Positions 7,742 through 13,891 of a stretch of 14,723 nt of DNA are shown one piece after another. Source of the DNA: Candidatus Caldarchaeum sp. (lineage in GTDB: Archaea; Thermoproteota; Nitrososphaeria_A; Caldarchaeales; Caldarchaeaceae). The position numbers and the translations under genes were made by a program. The stretch is taken from assembly GCA_025054795.1 (NCBI GenBank), contig JANWZU010000139.1:1-14723 (forward strand), given 5' to 3'. Below the pieces are notes generated by a model. That model made no database searches. It was not told where the DNA came from and saw only the letters and a list, made by a program, of their open reading frames with translations. The number at the start of each line of letters is the position of its first letter. The first letter of the stretch is position 1.

Positions 7742-8233
7742 ATGGGTCTGTCCTACGCCGTTAGCTTCGAGGGCAGGCTGCGTAGGGACCGTATGTCTTT
7801 AATGCTCAAGCTCGAGATACTAGTCATCTTCTCAACAGCCCTAGCCGTACTCTACCTGACCGAGCAGCCTCAGCTGGCCAAGCTTTTCTTCGCAGCGCTA
7901 ACAGCAGTCTCCGTCTTCCTAGTCGCAAAAGACCGGGTTGAGAAGGCAGGCCGCAGGCTGAGGAGGGCTGTCGTAAGGTCGGTCAAGCAGCGTGGGAACG
8001 ACTGGTTCTTCTTCCTGCCCATGACTCCGTCCTTCGCATTCACGGCCAACGGCTACGAGGTTGAGGCGGTTTCCGAGGACATGACCGTGCTGAAGTTCTT
8101 CGACTGGCGGCCTTGGAGAACAGGCCAGAAGCTCCTCGTCCTCTCCGACATCAGGGGCAAGGTTCTGGCTGTACGGGACTTTTCTTCGCCTGTGAAGATG
8201 GAGGTTCTGCGGAAGCTTCTGTGGCGATGTTGA
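7742..8233 (+). CDS. Membrane-anchored protein with C-terminal soluble domain, function unknown
   Basis: No family recognised. The 163 residues start with a basic, non-hydrophobic stretch (about 1-23). Two hydrophobic helices follow at about 24-40 and 46-63, then a strongly basic linker (KDRVEKAGRRLRRAVVRSVKQR, read in two parts about 64-84). The last part is a beta-rich soluble domain (about 86-150) with several aromatics, such as NDWFFFLP and FFDWRPWR. The shape is that of a two-helix anchor with a cytoplasmic domain. The frame also allows TTG at 7721 (170 residues), but the TATA-to-start distance of 28 nt favours the ATG. A 55-nt gap follows. It stands between the aromatic operon and the S-component/pantoate kinase pair, with no clear functional tie to either. 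Confidence 0.68.
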   Translation: MGLSYAVSFEGRLRRDRMSLMLKLEILVIFSTALAVLYLTEQPQLAKLFFAALTAVSVFLVAKDRVEKAGRRLRRAVVRSVKQRGNDWFFFLPMTPSFAFTANGYEVEAVSEDMTVLKFFDWRPWRTGQKLLVLSDIRGKVLAVRDFSSPVKMEVLRKLLWRC

Positions 8234-8288
8234 CTATTTAGACTATGTAGGAAAAGCCTTTACACAGGTAAACTATATAGAACGGAAG

Positions 8289-9026
8289 ATGCCGCTGAAA
8301 AAAACCCTCGAAATAGTCCTCATCACGGTCAACGCAGCCCTCTACGCCGGAGTCGGCTACCTAACATACCTCGGAATCTTCGCCCCAGTCGTCGGAACCG
8401 TCCGTTTCTGGCCGGCTGTCGTCGTGCCGGCGTTGTTCGCCGTGGTCTACTCACCACGAATAGGAGCGCTCGGAGCAGGGATAGGAATATTCGTCAGCGA
8501 CATGCTAATCCACGGCGACCCCGTGCTGAGCATAACCGTCGGCGTCACATCCAACGTAGCCGGGTTCTACGTGCTGGGAGTTTTGGCCCGCACTCTCGCC
8601 AAAACCTCCCGAGGGCCCGTGCTTTCAACAGCTCTCCAAGCCATACCTCTTGCAGCGGCCCTGCTGACCCTGTGGGCCAACCCGTTCGGCGACCCAGCAG
8701 TAGGCAGCATCTTCCTAGGGGCAGCAGCCCTCTCACTAGCCATAAGCATATTCTACAGCCTCTACAGACCGGCGTACGCAGGGCTGATAGCCGCCTCCTC
8801 CCTAGGCCTGCTTCTCGGCGCAACGATAATAGGCCTCGGCGTCTGGGCCTACAGCCAGTTCTTCTCGCTTCCGGCAGCGGCGGGAGGGGGGAGAAGCTTG
8901 CCGTTGTTTGCGGCTGCTTTATGGTTTCTGTGGACTTATTTGACGGAGATACCTTTTCTGATGACGCTGCTGCCTCCTCTGACGGCTGCAGTTAGGAGAG
9001 CCGTGCCCTTGGCTGTAAGGGATTAG
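8289..9026 (+). CDS. Polytopic membrane protein resembling an ECF-transporter substrate-binding (S) component
   Basis: The 245 residues carry about seven hydrophobic segments. The first (LEIVLITVNAALYAGVGYL) has the small-residue Ala/Gly face typical of S-component helix 1. The second holds VRFWPAVVVPALFAVVYSPRIG, followed by GALGAGIGIFVSDML and a NVAGFYVLG segment. This pattern resembles the vitamin-uptake S components of energy-coupling-factor transporters, which bind the substrate and work with a separate EcfT/ATPase module that is not in this window. The gene ends one base before the pantoate kinase ATG, so the two are almost certainly co-translated. A CoA precursor such as pantoate or pantothenate is therefore a reasonable but unproven substrate. 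The ATG at 8289 lacks a good ribosome binding site and a well-placed TATA box. Family assignment is from pattern memory only. Confidence 0.6.
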   Translation: MPLKKTLEIVLITVNAALYAGVGYLTYLGIFAPVVGTVRFWPAVVVPALFAVVYSPRIGALGAGIGIFVSDMLIHGDPVLSITVGVTSNVAGFYVLGVLARTLAKTSRGPVLSTALQAIPLAAALLTLWANPFGDPAVGSIFLGAAALSLAISIFYSLYRPAYAGLIAASSLGLLLGATIIGLGVWAYSQFFSLPAAAGGGRSLPLFAAALWFLWTYLTEIPFLMTLLPPLTAAVRRAVPLAVRD

Positions 9027-9027
9027 G

Positions 9028-9957
9028 ATGCGTGCGGCCGTCATCAAGACGCCCACTCCGCTGTCGAGCATCTTCTCGCCGAAGGTTTTAGACGGAGGAA
9101 AGCCGAGGGACAACCCCGACATGGTCGGGGCCCGTGGAGGCGGCTTCTCCTTCTTCCCCGGAGTCGAGACAGAGGTTGAGCTTTTCGACGAAGGCAGTGG
9201 GCTGAAGCTGGAGTTGAACGGCAAGGCTGTTTCTTTCCCGCCGACGGAGAAGGCTGTTGAGGTTGTTCGGAAAGCCTACGGGTTGAACGGTCTGGTTGTC
9301 GTAAAACACAGGATTCACGTACCCATCGCAACAGGGTTCGGAACAAGCGCAGCCTCAGCCCTCAGCGTCATCCTAGCCCTAACACATCTGGCCGGCAAAC
9401 CCATGACCCTCCGGCAGGCCGTCAAACTAACCCACTACGTCGAGCTGGAGTGCAGAACAGGGCTTAACAGCGAGGCAGGGTTTGGTAAAACAGGCCTAGT
9501 CCTCGTTCTCCGTGAAGGCTCACCCGACTATTCCATGACCGATGAAATCCCCCTACCCTCGGGCACCAAGCTTGTGTCGGTGGTGGCTGGACGTGTCCGA
9601 ACACCCGAAGCCATAGCTTCAACGGAAAGGCTTCAGCAGCTTGAGAAAATAGGAGACATGTTCGTCGACAGAATTTTGCAGAGCCCAACGCCGGCCAACT
9701 TTCTAACGCAGGCCCGAGCCTTCGCCGAGAAGGCTGGTCTGGTAAGCCGTGAGGTTCACGAGGTCTTCAAAGAGTTGGAGAACCTTCCGACGATAGGCTT
9801 CGCCCAGAACATGGTGGGCCACGCAACCCACGCACTAGTCTACAAGGAAGACGTGGAGAAAGTCGTCTCAGCCCTCAGCAAAAAATTCCCGCAGCACACC
9901 ATAGTCGTGGGAGAGACAGGCGCCTCGATAAACCTCAACCCCTTGAAAAACTCATAA
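9028..9957 (+). CDS. Pantoate kinase (archaeal GHMP family)
   Basis: Archaeal kinase phosphorylating pantoate to 4-phosphopantoate, the archaeal counterpart of the first committed CoA steps, where phosphorylation precedes beta-alanine addition. The 309 residues include the family's N-terminal region with NPDMVGARGGGFSFFPGVETEVEL (from 29, read in parts) and the GHMP ATP loop PIATGFGTSAASALS (99-113). A C-terminal portion has GFAQNMVGHATHAL and a final beta strand TIVVGETGASIN. The first motif matches the archaeal kinase group COG1829, which contains the characterised pantoate kinase, better than mevalonate, homoserine or shikimate kinases. The ATG follows the upstream stop by one base. No phosphopantothenate synthetase gene is nearby. 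Substrate assigned from family resemblance. Confidence 0.8.
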   Translation: MRAAVIKTPTPLSSIFSPKVLDGGKPRDNPDMVGARGGGFSFFPGVETEVELFDEGSGLKLELNGKAVSFPPTEKAVEVVRKAYGLNGLVVVKHRIHVPIATGFGTSAASALSVILALTHLAGKPMTLRQAVKLTHYVELECRTGLNSEAGFGKTGLVLVLREGSPDYSMTDEIPLPSGTKLVSVVAGRVRTPEAIASTERLQQLEKIGDMFVDRILQSPTPANFLTQARAFAEKAGLVSREVHEVFKELENLPTIGFAQNMVGHATHALVYKEDVEKVVSALSKKFPQHTIVVGETGASINLNPLKNS

Positions 9958-9960
9958 AAA
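9951..9960 (+). promoter_or_regulatory. TATA-like box for the metallopeptidase-like gene
   Basis: CTCATAAAAA overlaps the stop codon of the pantoate kinase gene. Its core TCATAAAAA (9952-9960) is centred 28 nt before the TTG at 9984. This is the same geometry as other candidate leaderless promoters in the window and supports that unusual start codon. Confidence 0.38.
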
Positions 9961-9983
9961 CCTCCACAAACACGTTTAAGCCG

Positions 9984-10361
9984 TTGATAACGTACCGAAG
10001 GGCCCCTGACCTAGACGAGAGGGTGAGGAGGGTTGTAGAGAAGGCTGGCCTGCACTACATAGACTTTGAGAGAGTCAAGTGCGTCAGAAGCTACGGCTCG
10101 GCTTCACGCAACGTCGCAGCCCGCATACACTCCATCTCGAAAGCCTTCCTGACGGCTTACGGAATGAAGCCCTCCTACGTGATCGAGTTCATATCGGAGG
10201 TGTTCGAGAAGCTGCCGTCCGAGCAGCAGGAAGAGGTAATCATACACGAGCTGCTGCACATCCCCAAGTCCTTCGCCGGCGGCCTAATCCCACACGGTAA
10301 AATAGACTTTAGGAGAGAGACGAAAGCGGTTAGGAGAATCGTTAAAAACTCTACCTCTTAG
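9984..10361 (+). CDS. Small zinc metallopeptidase-like protein (HELLH), function unknown
   Basis: The 125 residues contain a gluzincin/minigluzincin-type zinc motif, HELLHIP (88-94), with a further histidine in LIPHGK (His104) as candidate third ligand. The family looks like the short predicted metallopeptidases found in archaea and some phages (COG4900-like). The basic N-terminal half (DERVRRVVEKAG; VRSYGSASRNVAARIHS) could bind nucleic acid, and helices with IEFISEVFEKLP precede the zinc motif. No signal peptide is seen, so it should be cytoplasmic. Substrate and role are unknown. The start is TTG at 9984; there is no ATG in frame upstream before a stop, and a TATA-like box sits 28 nt before. 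The 3' end overlaps the convergent rps12 gene by 11 nt. Confidence 0.8.
   Translation: MITYRRAPDLDERVRRVVEKAGLHYIDFERVKCVRSYGSASRNVAARIHSISKAFLTAYGMKPSYVIEFISEVFEKLPSEQQEEVIIHELLHIPKSFAGGLIPHGKIDFRRETKAVRRIVKNSTS
10344..10348 (-). terminator. Possible oligo-T terminator of rps12
   Basis: On the minus strand five consecutive Ts follow the rps12 stop within 3 nt (AGAGTTTTTAAC). Archaeal RNA polymerase often stops at such T-runs without a hairpin. The site lies inside the 3' end of the convergent metallopeptidase-like gene. Confidence 0.3.
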
Positions 10362-10779
10362 GCTTCTTAACCTCGCCCGTAATCAAAAGGTTGAGCGGAG
10401 CGTCGTTAACCATCGTCACCTTATACCTAACCCCCGGCAGGTCGCCCATCGACTTGCCCATAGACCCGCCGATCCCCTCCACCAAAACCTCGTCGTGCTC
10501 GTCGACAACGTTCAAAGCACCGTCGCCGGGCAGGAAAGCAGTCACGACCTTGCTGTTTTTGATCAGCTGTACTCTGACGGCTTTGCGGACGGCTGAGTTC
10601 GGCTGCCTCGACTCGATTCCAACCTTCTGGATGACTATGCCTCTCGCCATGGGTGCGCCTTCAAGCGGGTCGGTCTTCTCCTTGAGCCCCATCCTCCTTA
10701 TCCGATACTTTCTGATAGCCCATCTAAACTTGTTCCTAACCTTCTTCAGATGCCGGGCTGCGTGCTCTCCTCTTCCCAA
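10351..10779 (-). CDS. rps12: 30S ribosomal protein S12 (uS12)
   Basis: Component of the small-subunit decoding centre. With the start chosen here it has 142 residues, matching archaeal S12 lengths. Family sequence begins at once: GRGEHAARHLKK, FRWAIRKYR, then DPLEGAPMARGIV, RQPNSAVRKAVRVQL (PNSAVRK at 60-66), FLPGDGALNVVDEHDEV and GDLPGVRYKV, the loops that contact 16S rRNA near the A site. The open frame extends to TTG at 10857 (168 residues), but the extra 26 residues do not look like S12 and that region contains a TATA-like box at 10811-10819. TTG at 10779 is therefore preferred. The gene stands without rps7 or elongation-factor neighbours, follows the sdh cluster on the same strand, and overlaps the convergent metallopeptidase-like gene by 11 nt. 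Confidence 0.96.
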   Translation of the reverse strand: MGRGEHAARHLKKVRNKFRWAIRKYRIRRMGLKEKTDPLEGAPMARGIVIQKVGIESRQPNSAVRKAVRVQLIKNSKVVTAFLPGDGALNVVDEHDEVLVEGIGGSMGKSMGDLPGVRYKVTMVNDAPLNLLITGEVKKPKR

Positions 10780-10810
10780 GCTTCTCTCAACCCTATCAAC
10801 CCTGTCTTCA

Positions 10811-10820
10811 TCTATATTAG
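10811..10820 (-). promoter_or_regulatory. TATA-like box for rps12
   Basis: Minus-strand CTAATATAGA is centred about 36 nt before the TTG at 10779. It would give a transcript start near 10789 and a leader of roughly 10 nt. It lies in the 58-nt gap after the stop of the upstream membrane protein gene, suggesting rps12 has its own promoter besides any read-through. Confidence 0.42.
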
Positions 10821-10837
10821 TGTTCAGCGGCGAATGT

Positions 10838-12187
10838 CTACGGATGAGGCTTTCCAAACCGCCGTCGTATGAGCCAGTCTGCCACGGCGAGTGAGAATGA
10901 CCACGTGCCAGTCAACACTACGGCGATGGAAAATGCTGGAGGTATGAAGGCAGGTATAGCTTCCAAGCCGGGCATGGCTTCAGCCGTCAGGTTGACGTTG
11001 AGCCTTGAAGCAACTAGGACCACGGAGTTGAAGGAGATTAGGAACAGGACGGAGGCAGCCAGTATGTTCACGCCTCCGACGTCAGCCAGCAAAACAGCGA
11101 ACGACATCATGTTGACTGCGCCCGCTAGAAACAGCAGGTCTCCTGTAGAGGAGCCAAACACAGCTGCAGCGCCTAAACCCACAGCAATAGCTGGCAGGCC
11201 GTAGACAACAACGGGCTTCGACAACTCAGACGCTTGCCTAGCCTTCGACAGCCTGTATAAAACCAGAGTCATAGCCGATAAACCGACAAACTGCAACACC
11301 GCTTGAACCATTGCAGAGAACATCGCCAAGGCAGGTTCTCCGACGACCGGGAGTAGGAGCGTCGCAACTGCTTGTGGAAACGAGCCTCCTGCAGACACCA
11401 CGCTGACGGCTAGAACAAGCAGGGATGCTTCCACCGGTCTGGCTGATGCGTGGCTTCCGGCTGTTGAGAAGGCTAGGAAGACAGCTGGCAGAATGACTAG
11501 GGCTTCTAACGGAGGGAGCTCGGGCGTGGGAGGCGGGACTGTATGAAGCGGTGAGAAAAGCACGGCTAGGGCTGCGATGGCTAGGAGGGACAGATGTGCA
11601 GGTGTGAAGGCCTCCATGAATTTTTCCAAAGTCTGAGGGCTGAGCGTCGCAATAGCATACACAACCAGGATTACTGCGATTAGGATGATGTCCTGGGTGA
11701 AAAGAGTGCTGGGGACTGTGAAGTATGCGTAAAGCCCAGCTAAAACCACGGCCGAGGAAGCAGCTGTCGCCGTAAGCCTGCCCATCCTGCCGACTGCAGC
11801 CACGTAGCAGAATCCGGCCGCTGCAAAGCTAACAACAATCACCGGGCTTACCGCTGTCGAGACAAGGCTGTAGAAAACAGCCGCAAACAGCATCACGAGA
11901 CTCATCCGTTGAACAACAGAGAACCCCGAAGTCTTAGGCGTGTTCGACTGCTCAGCCCTCATCGCCAAAGGCATCAGAAGCCCCGCAGCTGCAGCCATCA
12001 TGACGGCTGCGGCTGTCAACACCCCGGCTGAAGACAGGTAGGAGGCTGTCTGCGTTGAGAGAAAAAATATGGGAAGGGCCGTGGCAAAGCTTTCTCCGCC
12101 GAACCTGAAGACCCGCCTCCCGCCTGCGATGTAAAACCCAGCCATCGAAACAGCTAGTCCTGCAAGCATGATAATCAACGAATACAA
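10838..12187 (-). CDS. Large polytopic membrane protein, function unknown
   Basis: I do not recognise the family with confidence. The 449 residues hold about 13-15 hydrophobic segments with very short loops. The first helix (IIMLAGLAVSMAGFYIAGG) is followed by a short positive stretch GRRVFRFGG and then ALPIFFLSTQTASYLSSAG. The overall size and the YIAGGRR/ATALPIFFLSTQ arrangement faintly recall sodium-solute symporters, but no diagnostic signature is seen. A proline-rich loop (HTVPPPTPELPPLE) lies at mid-protein. It starts at TTG 12187 (alternatives TTG 12178 or ATG 12169), only 18 nt after sdhB on the same strand, so it is probably transcribed with the succinate dehydrogenase genes. It may be a transporter or an energy-metabolism membrane component; this is inference from position. 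Confidence 0.78.
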   Translation of the reverse strand: MYSLIIMLAGLAVSMAGFYIAGGRRVFRFGGESFATALPIFFLSTQTASYLSSAGVLTAAAVMMAAAAGLLMPLAMRAEQSNTPKTSGFSVVQRMSLVMLFAAVFYSLVSTAVSPVIVVSFAAAGFCYVAAVGRMGRLTATAASSAVVLAGLYAYFTVPSTLFTQDIILIAVILVVYAIATLSPQTLEKFMEAFTPAHLSLLAIAALAVLFSPLHTVPPPTPELPPLEALVILPAVFLAFSTAGSHASARPVEASLLVLAVSVVSAGGSFPQAVATLLLPVVGEPALAMFSAMVQAVLQFVGLSAMTLVLYRLSKARQASELSKPVVVYGLPAIAVGLGAAAVFGSSTGDLLFLAGAVNMMSFAVLLADVGGVNILAASVLFLISFNSVVLVASRLNVNLTAEAMPGLEAIPAFIPPAFSIAVVLTGTWSFSLAVADWLIRRRFGKPHP

Positions 12188-12205
12188 CGGCGGGTATCCG
12201 TCCTT

Positions 12206-12919
<714 letters not shown>

Positions 12920-12926
12920 ACCTTTC

Positions 12927-13289
12927 TCACCCCTGTCCAAGCTGATGCGCAATCAAAATAGTCCTCGTGCCGTAAACAACCAACGCCACAGCAACCACAG
13001 ATACTATGATGTTCACGGCCTTCGTGTATGTCTTACCCTGATAAAGCTCCTGAAGGACAACCCTCAAGCCGTTGAAGCCGTGGAAAGCCACGAGAACAAG
13101 CAGCACTTCCAACGTGCCTGCGAGAAGGATGTTCCGGTAGACTGAGAGCACTGCGAAAGGATTGTTGTCGAACTCCATGCTCAGATGGTAGGGGCTGAGC
13201 AGGAAGACGGTCGCCAGATGGATTCCTCCAGCCACGATAATTCCGAGGCCCGTGATGTAATGCAGAAGCATTACCGTTTTCTCCTTCAT
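12927..13289 (-). CDS. sdhD: Succinate dehydrogenase membrane anchor (SdhD-like)
   Basis: One of two hydrophobic subunits holding the complex in the membrane and forming the quinone site. Its 120 residues make three transmembrane helices, about 6-30, 47-72 and 89-110. His24 (GGIHLATV) and His70 in FHGFNGLR are candidate heme b ligands. The HxxNGLR pattern is shared with the preceding gene (HTVNGVR), typical of the Sdh cytochrome b anchors. The ATG overlaps the sdhC stop as ATGA (13286-13289), and the stop provides the ribosome binding site of sdhB, so the three genes are tightly coupled. Whether to call this SdhC or SdhD follows gene order and size only. Confidence 0.85.
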   Translation of the reverse strand: MKEKTVMLLHYITGLGIIVAGGIHLATVFLLSPYHLSMEFDNNPFAVLSVYRNILLAGTLEVLLVLVAFHGFNGLRVVLQELYQGKTYTKAVNIIVSVVAVALVVYGTRTILIAHQLGQG

Positions 13290-13771
13290 AGCTGAAGCAC
13301 CTTGAAGAAAACATCCAAAGCGTAAACCATGGCTGCGACAGCCAGCAACACGCTCAGCCAGAAAACCCCCCTCTGAGCCTTCGACATCGACGCAGCCCGG
13401 TAAGGGTATTCGGGCCGGGTTGGCTTACCTAAAATTATTCCGAAATGCGCCAGCACAAGCCTAACGCCGTTGACCGTGTGAAAGAATATCATAAACGCCA
13501 GCAAAGCCAGCCCAGCGTCAAACAGCGGATTGGCTAGAAAGGTCTTTGTCTCGTTCCACACCATCTCGGCAAACTCGTAGGGAGGAACACTCCAGACACC
13601 AGCACCTCCAACCACGTTGCCCGTCTCAACCACGTGCGCAACGAAGTACAGCGTTATAGCAACCCCCGAAACACGCTGCAAAGTGTAGCTCCAGCGCTCG
13701 ACGCCGTATCGTAGGGGGATGAGCCAAGTCTTTAAAGCGTTAACAACAACGCTCACACCAACACCTGCCAT
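13286..13771 (-). CDS. sdhC: Succinate dehydrogenase cytochrome b subunit (SdhC-like)
   Basis: Membrane anchor of the succinate dehydrogenase/fumarate reductase complex. The 161 residues begin with a cytoplasmic stretch ending in RWSYTLQRVSG (26-36), the counterpart of the S-x-x-x-R-x-S-G motif at the quinone site of SdhC. Helices follow at about 36-55, 84-110 and 134-157. His46 (YFVAHVVET) and His98 in FFHTVNGVR are candidate heme ligands. The ATG at 13771 lies 29 nt after a TATA box, so it is probably the leaderless first gene of the sdhC-sdhD-sdhB-membrane protein unit. It ends in an ATGA overlap with the next gene. Subunit family is clear. Confidence 0.9.
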   Translation of the reverse strand: MAGVGVSVVVNALKTWLIPLRYGVERWSYTLQRVSGVAITLYFVAHVVETGNVVGGAGVWSVPPYEFAEMVWNETKTFLANPLFDAGLALLAFMIFFHTVNGVRLVLAHFGIILGKPTRPEYPYRAASMSKAQRGVFWLSVLLAVAAMVYALDVFFKVLQL

Positions 13772-13795
13772 ACGCCAAATTATAATCGGCTGCGA

Positions 13796-13804
13796 ATTAA
13801 TATA
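13796..13804 (-). promoter_or_regulatory. TATA box of the sdh operon
   Basis: Minus-strand TATATTAAT is centred near 13800, 29 nt before the sdhC ATG at 13771, giving a predicted transcript start at or next to the ATG. A second A/T patch (TTATAATTT, near 13778-13787) is too close to the ATG to drive it. The palindrome at 13808-13827 lies directly upstream. Confidence 0.6.
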
Positions 13805-13807
13805 CTA

Positions 13808-13827
13808 GTGTTTGTTTCAAACAACAC
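13808..13827. promoter_or_regulatory. Palindromic candidate operator at the sdh promoter
   Basis: TTGTTT-C-AAACAA (13812-13824) is a perfect 6-bp inverted repeat around one base. With a one-base bulge the symmetry extends by three more pairs (GTG/CAC), covering 13808-13827. It abuts the sdh TATA box on the upstream side, centred about 18 bp from the TATA centre. Dimeric archaeal regulators bind sites of this kind, and an upstream position fits either activation or modulation. The regulator is unknown. The lack of a T-run after it makes a terminator role unlikely. Confidence 0.45.
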
Positions 13828-13891
13828 CTAGGCAGGTAAAACCAGCCACGCCGCATGATTATTGATGGATGTCGGAGGGGTCATACTTGGC

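Noticed and set aside
8268..8280. Strong TATA-like AAACTATATAG before the S-component-like gene
   Set aside because: Centred only about 14 nt before the ATG at 8289, so transcription would start inside the gene and no in-frame alternative start lies shortly downstream; not listed as its promoter.
10780..10857. N-terminal extension of S12 (start TTG at 10857)
   Set aside because: The 26 residues do not resemble S12, and the interval holds the likely TATA box.
10391..10894. 167-codon open frame antisense to rps12
   Set aside because: Leu/Ser/Thr-rich shadow of a highly conserved ribosomal protein gene.
12920..12952. Earlier sdhB start at TTG 12952
   Set aside because: It would overlap sdhD by 26 nt with a weak ribosome binding site; TTG 12919 has GGGGTGAG just upstream and a family-like N-terminus.
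13772..13891. Longest intergenic stretch examined for RNA genes, small ORFs or attachment sites
   Set aside because: Apart from the TATA box and palindrome I see no tRNA-like fold, repeat or coding pattern.
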